Shown: in pieces, positions 21,525 to 30,503 of the stretch | Numbering within the stretch: the first letter of the stretch is position 1 | Layout of the letters: each line of letters starts with the position of its first letter | Assembly: GCA_023417785.1 (NCBI GenBank) | Contig: JAEZEH010000026.1 | Coordinates: 1-32,959 of the forward strand | From: Bacteroidota bacterium | Lineage (GTDB): Bacteria > Bacteroidota > Bacteroidia > Cytophagales > Cyclobacteriaceae | Length of the DNA stretch: 32,959 nucleotides | Direction: 5' to 3' | Program-made: the position numbers and the translations under genes | The notes under the pieces: generated by a model | What the model was told of the DNA's origin: nothing | What the model saw: only the letters and a program-made list of their open reading frames with translations | Database searches by the model: none

Positions 21525-23582
21525 TTAACGGTTTGGCTGTTGGTCAATGACCGGACTTTTCGATACTTCGTTCCCTGGAATCCCGAAGTAATAGTCAATT
21601 ACATTGTACTCGAAGGTTTTCAGGCTTACCCACTGAAAGCGGGCATCGAAGAAGTATTTTCCGCTTTCCGTTGAGAAGAACGGATACAGACCACGGAAGC
21701 GATAACGGGCATTGTTACTGTATGCATCCTTGTCTCTGAACTCACCCCAGAAGCCGTCGCGTCCTTCGTAGTGTTGTACTCTCCATCTGCGCAGGTCCCA
21801 CTTGGTTTTATGTTCAAGCGCCAGTTCCTTGCGCCGTTCTTTCCGAACAATATTGCGTCCGGTGATGTCTGCCGAGATACTTCCCGGCAACAACGTTGCA
21901 CCGGCTCTTTCCCGAATTTCATTCACGGCGGAAGTCGCCACCTGCATGAGGTCAGATCCATCAGGAGCAGGCTCTCCTGCCAGGGCAAGTTCCACGGCAG
22001 CTTCAGCAGCGTTAAGCAACACATCCGCATAGCGCATAAGAATAAAATGCTGTGCTGATCTGCCTTCACCGGCTTCAAAGGACGGATCAGGGTTCAGCCA
22101 TTTACGACCATACAATCCGGTGAGTGTAGCTTCTGCATTATCGTAGAACGGACCATTCGCTCCGGCTGCCGTAATGTTTCCGCTTTCGTAAGGAACAACT
22201 TCCTGGCCATTGCCTTCGCGCGGGCTGAGGTATAACGATTTCGAGGAGCGCGTGTAGATGTCCAGATGTTGATAACGTGTTTCAGCAGTTGAATACGAAT
22301 AGTTGTTAAACAACGGACTAACCGGCGTGGCACCTGTATACACACCTGCCCGAATTTCAATCTGTCTGCCTTTGAATACATCCCCTGGGAAGATGACATA
22401 AGCGCGGAGACGCGGTTCAGCATCTTTGAAGAAATCCATAGGAGAATCGAACATCAGGTATTCGCCTTCGGTGTTCGCTGATCCTGTAGTAACTTTTATA
22501 GTACCATCAGGATAACGTTCGAAGCCCTCATATAACTCGAGGAAATCAAGTGTCGGACAAGTTCCGGCGGCTAGAGGTGCCTTGAAGACGAACGGAGCGC
22601 TATAGGCATCATATCCATGTGTGAACGTGGGATAAACATATTCCTTCACATAGATGTTTTCAGGACTTACCGGATCATTAAACATATCCACCATGTTCTG
22701 GTATTGTGCTTCCGGATCAGTTGCCGACCATTTTTTCTTGTATAGGGAATAGCGACCACTGGCAATTATTTCCTGCGCTGCGGAGTACGCTTCGCGGAAG
22801 TACCTTCTTGAAGCCTCCTGCCAGGATTCTTCGGAGAAACCAATTACGCGTACGCCGGTTTTCAGGCCGAGACCCGTTAGTCGGCCAGGAACCGTTTCAT
22901 TGTATTTGGCTACGCTACCGGCGTACAACATGGCGTCAGACTTGAAAGCAAGGGCAACATATTTGTTGGCGTATCCTCTTTCGGGGCTGGTGGGCTGTAA
23001 GTGGGCAATAGCCTGATTAAAGTCAGCGAGAACCTGATCCCATGTTTCTTCTTCAGAGGCACGAGGCACTTCGATCTCACCCCCGTCTCCGGGATAACGT
23101 ATTACACTTGTAACCAGTGGCACACCACCAAACCGTTTAGCCATAGCCGAAAATGCTATCGCGCGAACAAAATACGCTTCACCCAGATAGTGGTTATATG
23201 TAACGTCGGCGAAGTTCCCCCGATACTCGGGAAGCGTTTCGATCAGGTAGTTTGCGTCGCGAATCAAAACAAATGCGTTGCCCCAAAAGGGAGTCCGTTC
23301 TCCGTTGAATGCTGACGTTATTCCATCGCGATTTACTGCTTCACCTGTTCCCTCAATGCCCATGGATCCCAACCATGAATTAAATTCGACACCCCAGTCA
23401 GCCATGTATTTGAAATCCTCAAATGGCATCCTGCTATACATTCGGGCCATGTAGACCTTCATTCCGGATTCACTCGCGAAGAGCGTTTCATCCCCTACGA
23501 CGTTTGGGGGCGGGATATCGAGATCCGCGCAGCCGGAGAAGGTGAACAATCCGATCAGGAATAGTGCATATATCCTTTTCAT
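21525..23582 (-). CDS. susD: SusD/RagB family glycan-binding lipoprotein
   Basis: This 685-aa lipoprotein has its lipid Cys at C18 (FTFSGCADLDIPP). It has the RagB/SusD fold with TPR-like helices. Typical motifs are YLGEAYFVRAIAFSAMAKRF, GGVPLVTSVI, the RYADVLLNAAEAAVE segment and the IRERAG / RKERRKELALEHKTKWDLRRW region near the C-terminus. It caps the SusC transporter at the cell surface and hands oligosaccharides to it. At 685 residues it is longer than many SusD proteins (about 550-600), with extra loops that may shape the ligand site. The gene follows susC by 42 bp. The substrate is taken from the neighbouring enzymes. Confidence 0.96.
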   Translation of the reverse strand: MKRIYALFLIGLFTFSGCADLDIPPPNVVGDETLFASESGMKVYMARMYSRMPFEDFKYMADWGVEFNSWLGSMGIEGTGEAVNRDGITSAFNGERTPFWGNAFVLIRDANYLIETLPEYRGNFADVTYNHYLGEAYFVRAIAFSAMAKRFGGVPLVTSVIRYPGDGGEIEVPRASEEETWDQVLADFNQAIAHLQPTSPERGYANKYVALAFKSDAMLYAGSVAKYNETVPGRLTGLGLKTGVRVIGFSEESWQEASRRYFREAYSAAQEIIASGRYSLYKKKWSATDPEAQYQNMVDMFNDPVSPENIYVKEYVYPTFTHGYDAYSAPFVFKAPLAAGTCPTLDFLELYEGFERYPDGTIKVTTGSANTEGEYLMFDSPMDFFKDAEPRLRAYVIFPGDVFKGRQIEIRAGVYTGATPVSPLFNNYSYSTAETRYQHLDIYTRSSKSLYLSPREGNGQEVVPYESGNITAAGANGPFYDNAEATLTGLYGRKWLNPDPSFEAGEGRSAQHFILMRYADVLLNAAEAAVELALAGEPAPDGSDLMQVATSAVNEIRERAGATLLPGSISADITGRNIVRKERRKELALEHKTKWDLRRWRVQHYEGRDGFWGEFRDKDAYSNNARYRFRGLYPFFSTESGKYFFDARFQWVSLKTFEYNVIDYYFGIPGNEVSKSPVIDQQPNR

Positions 23583-23624
23583 ATTTTCTTTCAGTTATTA
23601 ACTCGTAGTTCTTTGTATAGATTC

Positions 23625-26600
23625 TCAAAACCGGGCCGAAACGCCAACCGTGTAGGTCTTGTTCAGCGGATACAGCCGGCCCAGTTCGTCGTCCGGGTGT
23701 TCCGGGTCGACAAATTTCACACCCGTAATCGTGAACAGGTTGTAAGCATTGGCAAATACCCGAATGTTCATTGCAGACTCGGATCTGTTTTTACTTCCCA
23801 GGGTGTAACCGACTTCAATGCTCTTCAGCCTCAGGTAAGCAGTGCTCACACGATTAAATTCTGAATTTCCCATCGGGTAGTTTCCTGTGTATCCATAGTA
23901 ACCGGTGACCCATTGCGTTTCCGGATTGTAGGGATCTGCAAGCGGATCGACTGGATGCCAACGGTCGAGGTACTGCTCAAGAGTACCACCTCCATTGGGA
24001 CCCCAGATCTGGTACAGTGGCTCCTGATATTGCATTGAACCCATTGCAGTCCCCTGAAAGAGGAAACTCAGGTCAAAGTTTTTGTATGCCGCCTCATATG
24101 CGAGACTGAAGTTCAACCAGGGTGTTTGATCGTAGGCAAAGGGATGTTCATCCTGCCCATTGATCTCGCCATCCCCGTTCCAGTCAAGATATTTGTAATC
24201 ACCAGGTAAGAGATCACGCTCTTTGTAAATGGGATAGGTCCAGATGTCTTCCCAACTCGTATACCGTCCTGCGCCTTCGTATCCAAACTGAACCCCCTGA
24301 TAACGCTGGGTGAGGTTGTCATTTTTCCAGCGATCGTATGAGTTACCCCAGGGTCCTTTTTCAACTGCGGTCAGATGCTTTCTGCGTGTTATTGTTCCGA
24401 TGGCTTTTACTCTGTACGAAAGATCTCCTATCGTATTACGGTGAGAGAGTTCGAGATCGATCCCGTACTGGCGATCACTGTTAAGGTTCTCGCGCGGTGC
24501 GCCAGTACCAATCACGGTAGGTACGTCTCCGGTTCGATTAGCGAAAAGGCCATCTCTGCGTCTGTCAAAGTAGTCGAGCGAGAAACCGAACTTTCCACTC
24601 CACGCTTCAAAGTCCACTCCTGCGTTAAAAGTCTTTGCCTCCCACCAGGTGATCATCTCATTCGGTACAATTAACGAAACCCCGTTTACAAATTGTCCGC
24701 CAAACGTATAACCCGGGGCATACTGGTTGTAATAACCGTTCTCTGCATTTCCACTGGTGGCGGGATAGGTGTATCCCGGGTACCAGTCGTAGCCGAGCGA
24801 ACCATCATCAGCAGTAACACCGTAGCTGGCGCGAAGCTTTAACTGATCAACGAATGAAAGTGCCGAAACCGATCTAAAGAAAGGTTCTTCAGACAAACGC
24901 CAGCCGATGGAACCAGAAGGAAAGAATCCCCATTGTCTATCCTGAACGAACTTCGAAGATCCATCATATCTGAATTGGAACTCAGCTATGTACCGGTCTC
25001 CGAAAGCATAGTTTGCACGACCGAACACCGCCGAATTTGAGATGTCATAAATGTCATTCACCCCGGGGAGCATGCCGCTGACCTGGTTTTCGTTTGTACC
25101 TCCAAGGAGATATTCCATGGCGAAGGCAAGATCGCGCTGCGCATAAAAGTTATCCCCTTTACGGTTTTGACTCTCCCAACCCAGGAGACCTGTTAATTCG
25201 TGATTGCTACCTAGTGAGCGATTATAATTGAGCAGGAACTGCCCCAGCCATTGCTGACGCGAAAACAGCTCTCTTCTCAACCGGTTTGGCGAGCTCGCAT
25301 TATACAGCTTCGAGATGTATGAATCCGTTGTCTGATCGTACGTATATTGATAGTATTCCCGGCGAAAGATGGTATTGTCATCATTCCGGAAGTCGTAACT
25401 CATCAATGCTTTCGCGGATAACCCTTTAAGCGAACTCGAGACGGTTCCGAAATCAAAATTGACAGATGCCGAAGACTGAAAATACTTTTGCTTAAATTTT
25501 CTGTAACCCGACACGTCGGAAGTCATCTTCGCGACAGTGTTTTCTTCAAGGTCCAGACCTTCGTAACTGAGCATAGTATTCTCTGGATCAGCATACGCCG
25601 GAAAAAGCACTCCCTGCCTCCAGTAGTTCCGGATTATGTCGATAGAACTTGAATACGGCGTATTGCGTTCGTCAGCGATTCCGCTCAGGTTGATGTTGAA
25701 TGTCAGTCCGGGGCGAAGTTCTGTAGTTATATTCGACCGCAAATTTATCTTGTCGTAATTCAAATCCCCAGACTTGAAAATACCTTCCTGAAAAAGGTAA
25801 CCGCCACCAATATAATATTGAGTCTTATCGTTGCCTCCCGTTACACTGAGGTCATGTTGTGTTTGAGGTGAGAAGTCAGAAATAAGCAACGAGTTCCAGT
25901 CCGTTGAACGTCGCGCACCGGTCCGGAATGCTTCGAAGTCATCTTCACCATAAATGATGCTTCCGCCGTTGATGTCGTTCATAGACTTTTCATTGTAAAG
26001 CGTCATGGTCTCATAGGGATCAGCAAGCCGGGGAAATCCGACGGGTTGCTGCAGTGTATATGAGCCGCTATAAGAGATAGTTGTCTTTCCGGCTGTTCCT
26101 TTCCTGGTAGTAACGAGTACCACGCCGTTAGCAGCGCGAACTCCGTAAATTGCTGCGGACGCATCTTTCAAAACCGAAATATCGTCGATGTCGTTAGGAT
26201 TCAGACGTTGAAAGTCCGCCGTAGTTCTCGGAATACCATCGATGACAATCAACGGAGCACCGAGGCCCCGGATATCAAAGCTGTTATCAAATGTTCCCGG
26301 CTCGGCGCTTCGTTGCCAGACACGAACACCCGCGATTCGTCCTGTCAGCATGTTTTGCGGATTCTCGTTCTTCGTTTTTAACATCTCGTCACCCTTGATG
26401 TTAGCTACTGATCCGGTCAGCGTAACTCTCTTCTGCGTGCCATAACCCACGACCACGATCTCGTCTAGTTGTTGTGCGTCCGCGACGAGAGCGACATCAA
26501 TCACTGTTCGCGAATCAACCGCTATCTCCTGTGAGATATAGCCAATGAAAGAGAAGTTAAGGACTGCATCCCGGGCCGGAACTGCCAACGAGTACTTACC

Positions 26601-26843
26601 ATCGGCATCGGTGGTGGTTCCTTGTGTGGTCCCTTTTATCACAATGTTCACCCCCGGCAAACCAATTCCGTCGTCGGCAGATGTTACTGTACCCGTTACG
26701 GTCATCTCCTGAAACCATTCACCCGAAACGGGAGAGTGATTCTCAGAAGCGAAAACGGTGACGAAAGCAAAACACTGCAAGGCTATTCCCAGAAGGGAAT
26801 ACCTTAACAGCTTGTTGAATGAATGCTTGTACTTATTCTGCAT
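23625..26843 (-). CDS. susC: SusC/RagA TonB-linked outer membrane transporter
   Basis: This 1072-aa protein has a signal peptide (to about FAS, residue 33), an N-terminal carboxypeptidase-regulatory-like domain (about 48-125, VTGTVTSADDGIGLPGVNIV), a TonB box-like segment (DEIVVVGYGTQKR), a plug domain (RIAGVRVWQRSAEPG, LVTTRKGTAGKT), and a long 22-strand-type barrel ending in the usual C-terminal aromatic (VGVSARF). It imports the oligosaccharides made by the surface GH76, powered by TonB. It forms a pair with the next gene, susD. No N-terminal STN (signal transduction) domain is seen, so it probably does not act through an ECF sigma/anti-sigma switch. It lies 18 bp after the GH76 gene. Confidence 0.97.
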   Translation of the reverse strand: MQNKYKHSFNKLLRYSLLGIALQCFAFVTVFASENHSPVSGEWFQEMTVTGTVTSADDGIGLPGVNIVIKGTTQGTTTDADGKYSLAVPARDAVLNFSFIGYISQEIAVDSRTVIDVALVADAQQLDEIVVVGYGTQKRVTLTGSVANIKGDEMLKTKNENPQNMLTGRIAGVRVWQRSAEPGTFDNSFDIRGLGAPLIVIDGIPRTTADFQRLNPNDIDDISVLKDASAAIYGVRAANGVVLVTTRKGTAGKTTISYSGSYTLQQPVGFPRLADPYETMTLYNEKSMNDINGGSIIYGEDDFEAFRTGARRSTDWNSLLISDFSPQTQHDLSVTGGNDKTQYYIGGGYLFQEGIFKSGDLNYDKINLRSNITTELRPGLTFNINLSGIADERNTPYSSSIDIIRNYWRQGVLFPAYADPENTMLSYEGLDLEENTVAKMTSDVSGYRKFKQKYFQSSASVNFDFGTVSSSLKGLSAKALMSYDFRNDDNTIFRREYYQYTYDQTTDSYISKLYNASSPNRLRRELFSRQQWLGQFLLNYNRSLGSNHELTGLLGWESQNRKGDNFYAQRDLAFAMEYLLGGTNENQVSGMLPGVNDIYDISNSAVFGRANYAFGDRYIAEFQFRYDGSSKFVQDRQWGFFPSGSIGWRLSEEPFFRSVSALSFVDQLKLRASYGVTADDGSLGYDWYPGYTYPATSGNAENGYYNQYAPGYTFGGQFVNGVSLIVPNEMITWWEAKTFNAGVDFEAWSGKFGFSLDYFDRRRDGLFANRTGDVPTVIGTGAPRENLNSDRQYGIDLELSHRNTIGDLSYRVKAIGTITRRKHLTAVEKGPWGNSYDRWKNDNLTQRYQGVQFGYEGAGRYTSWEDIWTYPIYKERDLLPGDYKYLDWNGDGEINGQDEHPFAYDQTPWLNFSLAYEAAYKNFDLSFLFQGTAMGSMQYQEPLYQIWGPNGGGTLEQYLDRWHPVDPLADPYNPETQWVTGYYGYTGNYPMGNSEFNRVSTAYLRLKSIEVGYTLGSKNRSESAMNIRVFANAYNLFTITGVKFVDPEHPDDELGRLYPLNKTYTVGVSARF

Positions 26844-26861
26844 AGCAAGAATGACTTTAAT

Positions 26862-28325
26862 TTATTTTTCAAGTTCAAATCGGGAGAGGACGGCATATTC
26901 GGCGGCGAAAGCAAAATTGAACATGCCTTCAGTTTTGTTGTTGGCATTATCACGACTCCAGCCTACAAGTAGATTCGTTGGAAGAAATCCCTTGTAAAGG
27001 AAGTTGTCGTATCCATAGTCAAGGTTTTTCTGGAACGTATCAATGTAGTCTGCTACGGAGCTGTGGGAAGTATATGCATCGACCCAGCCGCGCATAAGCA
27101 CGCCGTTGAACCAGTTTCTGAAGCCACTGATGTCGTACGTATAGTAGCCAGGTTCAGCGGTTCCGAACTTCGCGAAATAGCTGAAGCTGGCATCCGAAAG
27201 ATTTCTGACATCTTCCAGATATGTATTGTCACCAGTAGCACGATAGAGGTCAGCGCCACCGGAGAGCATTGTACCACTGTTATAGGTAATGGCAGGTCCG
27301 ACGCGATCCTGGCAACTGGTTCCCTTGCGGTAGGTAATTCCATCGATCGTTTCGGTTTCAGGGCTACCCGGAGTGCAACCGCCTCTCATGTCGTCGTAAA
27401 CGCCATCGCCACGGAGCAACGCATTCTTCTGCCATGTATAAACCTTTCTGGCAAAATCGAGATAGTAGTCGCCTTTTGTTACCTGAGTCTCGACGCGTGT
27501 CTTTTTATCGGTAGCGTCGATATACCTGTGAGTTACCTCGTCCGTCTGGTCCTTGTAAATCTCATGCAGCCAAACCAGTGGACTCACCATCGGGCCATTG
27601 CTACAGGCGTGTTTGGTTACGTACCCCGGACCCCATGGAATACCACCGCGTTCTGTTCCGTTGTGATCGAAGGTGCAGTCCCAGCCATCGAGAACGTACT
27701 CCGTCAGGTACTCTGCCTTGGACAAATAATCGGAGTTACCGGTCAGATGATAGGACTCAAGCAATTCGCGTATGAGCCACATTTGATCGTCATATACATT
27801 TTCGATTCCTTCAACTTTAGCGCCGCCTTTCGACCCACCGCGGTTAACACCATATACCGACCACTCTTTCGTCTGGGTGTAGGAAACCAGTTCGAACGTC
27901 CCGAGATAATAGTCGGCGTTGTCATACAACCTGGCCAGAGTCTCTGAATACTTGCTGAAATGCTGATCATATAAAGGTGCATTGCCGTGCTCCTTTTGTG
28001 TTTCCAGCGCATGAAGGATAGCGTTTACAGCTTCAATTGCAGCCGTGTACATCCAGATACTGCCCTTTTCTTCGGAACGCACCCCAGTGTAAGGGTTGTA
28101 ATACCTTGCCATCGCCATTCCATCGCCCGTAAAATGTGAAGCAATCGCATTGTCGGCGAGGTCCATTGCCCGGAGAAGATTCTGTTCAGAGAGGCTAACC
28201 TCGTTAACGGGTGGCTCTTGCGGGCCGTCATCAGAGGGTGAATCACTGCACGCGAACGATATCACGAAAAGAGCCAGGCTAAAGAGTGTCGTCACTATTC
28301 GGGATTTTGATTTCAAATATTTCAT
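26862..28325 (-). CDS. GH76 endo-alpha-1,6-mannanase, surface lipoprotein
   Basis: This 487-aa protein has a lipoprotein signal (Cys about 26, CSDSPSDDG); the acidic stretch after the Cys resembles the Bacteroidota surface-export signal. The lipobox is irregular (Phe at -2). The catalytic six-hairpin domain covers about 45-480. The GH76 aspartate pair is D179-D180 in ENVYDDQMWLIREL. Other family features are GSIWMYTAAIEAV, VYGVNRGGSKG and the W-rich IPWGPGYVTKHACSNG segment. It cuts internal alpha-1,6-mannose links of the backbone. On the surface it would make chains for SusC. The gene lies 4 bp after the lipoprotein gene and 18 bp before susC, so it is part of the uptake operon. Confidence 0.93.
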   Translation of the reverse strand: MKYLKSKSRIVTTLFSLALFVISFACSDSPSDDGPQEPPVNEVSLSEQNLLRAMDLADNAIASHFTGDGMAMARYYNPYTGVRSEEKGSIWMYTAAIEAVNAILHALETQKEHGNAPLYDQHFSKYSETLARLYDNADYYLGTFELVSYTQTKEWSVYGVNRGGSKGGAKVEGIENVYDDQMWLIRELLESYHLTGNSDYLSKAEYLTEYVLDGWDCTFDHNGTERGGIPWGPGYVTKHACSNGPMVSPLVWLHEIYKDQTDEVTHRYIDATDKKTRVETQVTKGDYYLDFARKVYTWQKNALLRGDGVYDDMRGGCTPGSPETETIDGITYRKGTSCQDRVGPAITYNSGTMLSGGADLYRATGDNTYLEDVRNLSDASFSYFAKFGTAEPGYYTYDISGFRNWFNGVLMRGWVDAYTSHSSVADYIDTFQKNLDYGYDNFLYKGFLPTNLLVGWSRDNANNKTEGMFNFAFAAEYAVLSRFELEK

Positions 28326-28329
28326 TCTT

Positions 28330-30147
28330 TTAGTTTAGGTCGATCTTATGGAACACCAGCTTGTTCTCACCCGTATTCGCCTCCCCGTTATAAACACCGA
28401 GAGCCAGGGTCACGTCTTTGCCATCAAACTGAGATAAGTCGTAGACGAACGTCGCATAGCCTTCAGGGTTGTTTGCCCCACCGTCACCGTGTTTGAATTT
28501 CCAGCACCCATCTTCCGCGGCAAGCGCTTCCTGAGCCGTATTCGCAGAAGGTTCGATGTGCGTAACGGTACCGTTGTCGTCAATCGCTGTAAGCTTGAAG
28601 TAGGTGTAATTACTACCGAAGTTTCGAGTACTAAGGGTAAACTGGTTACTTCCTGCGCCAATCGAGAATTTGGCATACATATAGGCTTCCGGCACAACGG
28701 TATTTACTTCGGGAGTATTCCGCGTTTTCAGCAGGTAGCCTTCAGAAGGGAAAACTTCAGGGTCTTTTTTCAGCGGAACAAAATGCCATTCAGCACCAAC
28801 GTGTCCGACTTCGCGCCATGCACGGTATGCATCGACATAATTATCACGGTTTCCACTAACCGGGCTAATTCCCGTAAATGAATTTTTGGTATGAGGCATT
28901 GTAGAACGAGCCGTCTCTTGTGTCAGTTTCCATCCTTCCACTACCTCCGTCCCCGGAAGCCAATCCCAATTCTCCACTTTTCTGTCGGCGAAGCGAATCG
29001 CACGCAGCACAAGCTGCTTCCAGTAGTCACCCGTAGCCTGACGGTAGATACCTACAGCAACAATGACTTCTTTACCGACGTAGTTGCTCAAGTCGAACTC
29101 AAAATCCGCATAGTCGCCGGAACCATAGGTTTTCGTATCGCCAATCTTCACGGCTACAGGCTCAGCCTCGGAAAGGTCAACGACCTGAACGCCGAAGTAT
29201 GCCGGGTTCGCTTCGTCAGCGTTGTGTGTGCGTAGTCTTAGCGAAAGGATTTTGTTGTCAGTGGTAATCAGTTTGGACCCGAAAACATAAGAATCGAATA
29301 CGTCGAGATCCGCGGGGTTGGCCCGGTCTGGCTCGTTATTGCGAATTTGCAACGTCGTGCCTTCGTTTTGCTCCTGCCATGCTCCGCGGAAGTCGAGCGT
29401 CGACATATAATTGCACGCCCAATCCCAATGCGGGTAGGCATCTGCGTTGCGACCCCCGCGGTATTCGTTGTAGAGCCACTTTTCGGCACTCGCGAGATCG
29501 TCGGCGGTTAGGCCGCGCAGCAATTCGTTACTTCCCATTTTCACATTCAGGGTCGCAACTCCATCTACAAAGTCGGCTGCAGCTACCGGTCTTGAAATCG
29601 TTACGTAATTCGCTTTTGTAAAGGTCACGGTATAATTGTCCGCAACCAGGTTTTCAATAACATAATTCCCATCGGCGCCGCTTTTTGCAGTTCCCGCTAC
29701 GCCGACGCTAACAGTTACATCTTCAAGCGGTGCATCGCCATTTTTGGCATCGGTGACCGTCCCGGTGATTTTTGCCGAAGCGTTAACTAATGTCGCATTG
29801 GCCGTGGCTACACCGTTCCCATCAAATTCGCCGGCTGTCACGGTGACGCTCACGGTCAGCCATCCTGTTTTCGAGAACGTTACCGCGTGCGTTTTGCGAG
29901 AGACATTCGCAACAGTATAACTCCCGTCAGCACCGGTGGTGGCGGTCATGTCTTCTTCGTTAATTCCGGAAACGGTCACATTGACATCCGACACAGGTTC
30001 TCCGGAGCCATCAGTGACTACCCCGGTAATGGTTCCCACGCCGATATCGACGGGAGAGTCTTCATCATCGTTACATGAACTTGCCGTCATGATGAATGTT
30101 GCCAGCATCACAACACTCATGAAAAGTTGCCGTAAAGTCTTACTCAT
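28330..30147 (-). CDS. Surface lipoprotein with two regulatory-like domains and duplicated glycan-binding-like modules
   Basis: This 605-aa protein is read from the ATG at 30147, which gives a clean lipoprotein signal (TASSC, Cys 25). The frame runs to 30195, but those 16 residues are implausible. CNDDEDS after the Cys is a strong surface-export signal. Two carboxypeptidase-regulatory-like domains follow (about 35-122 and 123-205; the repeats GSGEPVSDVNVTV and GDAPLEDVTVSV). Then come two related beta modules (about 215-395 and 395-605). Their ends align clearly: FEFDLSNYVGKEVIVAVGIY versus FVYDLSQFDGKDVTLALGVY. No catalytic motif was seen. It probably binds mannan and presents it to GH76, which follows 4 bp later. 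It opens the operon. Exact CBM family not recognised. Confidence 0.78.
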   Translation of the reverse strand: MSKTLRQLFMSVVMLATFIMTASSCNDDEDSPVDIGVGTITGVVTDGSGEPVSDVNVTVSGINEEDMTATTGADGSYTVANVSRKTHAVTFSKTGWLTVSVTVTAGEFDGNGVATANATLVNASAKITGTVTDAKNGDAPLEDVTVSVGVAGTAKSGADGNYVIENLVADNYTVTFTKANYVTISRPVAAADFVDGVATLNVKMGSNELLRGLTADDLASAEKWLYNEYRGGRNADAYPHWDWACNYMSTLDFRGAWQEQNEGTTLQIRNNEPDRANPADLDVFDSYVFGSKLITTDNKILSLRLRTHNADEANPAYFGVQVVDLSEAEPVAVKIGDTKTYGSGDYADFEFDLSNYVGKEVIVAVGIYRQATGDYWKQLVLRAIRFADRKVENWDWLPGTEVVEGWKLTQETARSTMPHTKNSFTGISPVSGNRDNYVDAYRAWREVGHVGAEWHFVPLKKDPEVFPSEGYLLKTRNTPEVNTVVPEAYMYAKFSIGAGSNQFTLSTRNFGSNYTYFKLTAIDDNGTVTHIEPSANTAQEALAAEDGCWKFKHGDGGANNPEGYATFVYDLSQFDGKDVTLALGVYNGEANTGENKLVFHKIDLN

Positions 30148-30240
30148 TTGGTGTTCTTGGTTTATAGGTTTGTATTGGTTCAAAGGTTTCTCCATGATCT
30201 CCCCATATGCCGGTTAGATGCTCACAATAACGTTTGCGCT

Positions 30241-30269
30241 GGTTAAATTCAGGGTTAAAATCGGGTTAA
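30241..30269. repeat. Three GGTTAA direct repeats at helical spacing
   Basis: GGTTAA occurs at 30241, 30253 and 30264 (12 and 11 bp apart), with GGTTAG at 30212. Spacing of one helical turn, about 95-120 bp upstream of the operon start, fits a binding site for an activator that binds as a multimer on one face. Confidence 0.65.
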
Positions 30270-30424
30270 CGGACAGAAAAAAATGCTAATCTTTTAACTT
30301 TTATAAGGGGAAATGATCGTCCCTGAAGTGTCATGCGAATCAATGCGTTCTTAAATGAGGAAACGTGCCCCAAGATTTCGTATCCGGGATAGTTCAAGGC
30401 GCCATGGCCTGATCAAATCGGATC

Positions 30425-30458
30425 AATGTGAGAATTTTTCTACCTGAAAAATCACATT
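30425..30458. other. Imperfect 13-bp inverted repeat downstream of lacI-type gene
   Basis: AATGTGA-gaa-TTTTTC pairs with GAAAAATCACATT around a 5-base loop; the only defect is a 3-base bulge. It lies 45 bp after the LacI stop codon. There is no T-tract after it in the minus direction, so it is either a weak terminator/3' end stabiliser for the LacI mRNA or a DNA site. Confidence 0.6.
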
Positions 30459-30503
30459 AAAAAATGCGATCGGCGGTTGATTCTGCCAGCCTGACAACGA
30501 GTT

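Larger units (their letters stand above)
30148..30503 (-). promoter_or_regulatory. Regulatory gap of the mannan locus
   Basis: These 356 bases separate LacI from the uptake operon and hold no gene. Three GGTTAA repeats lie at 30241-30269, and a long imperfect hairpin at 30425-30458. A weak -7 (AACCTTTG on the minus strand, 30188-30181, 7 of 8) would start transcription about 28 bases before the ATG at 30147. A TGATC/GATCA inverted repeat with a 6-base centre sits at 30410-30425. A GCCATGGC palindrome is at 30401-30408. The operon promoter and LacI operator most likely lie here. Confidence 0.55.

Noticed and set aside
21525..26843. ECF sigma/anti-sigma control of the SusCD pair
   Set aside because: No sigma or anti-sigma gene is present and the SusC protein has no visible N-terminal STN signalling domain.
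27063..27947. Long plus-strand frame of 294 codons
   Set aside because: It lies wholly antisense to the GH76 gene, whose catalytic motifs are clear; the plus-strand translation has no recognisable domain.
30427..30456. CRP-type site (TGTGA ... TCACA)
   Set aside because: The half-sites are 20 bp apart instead of 6, and they are better explained as arms of a longer hairpin.
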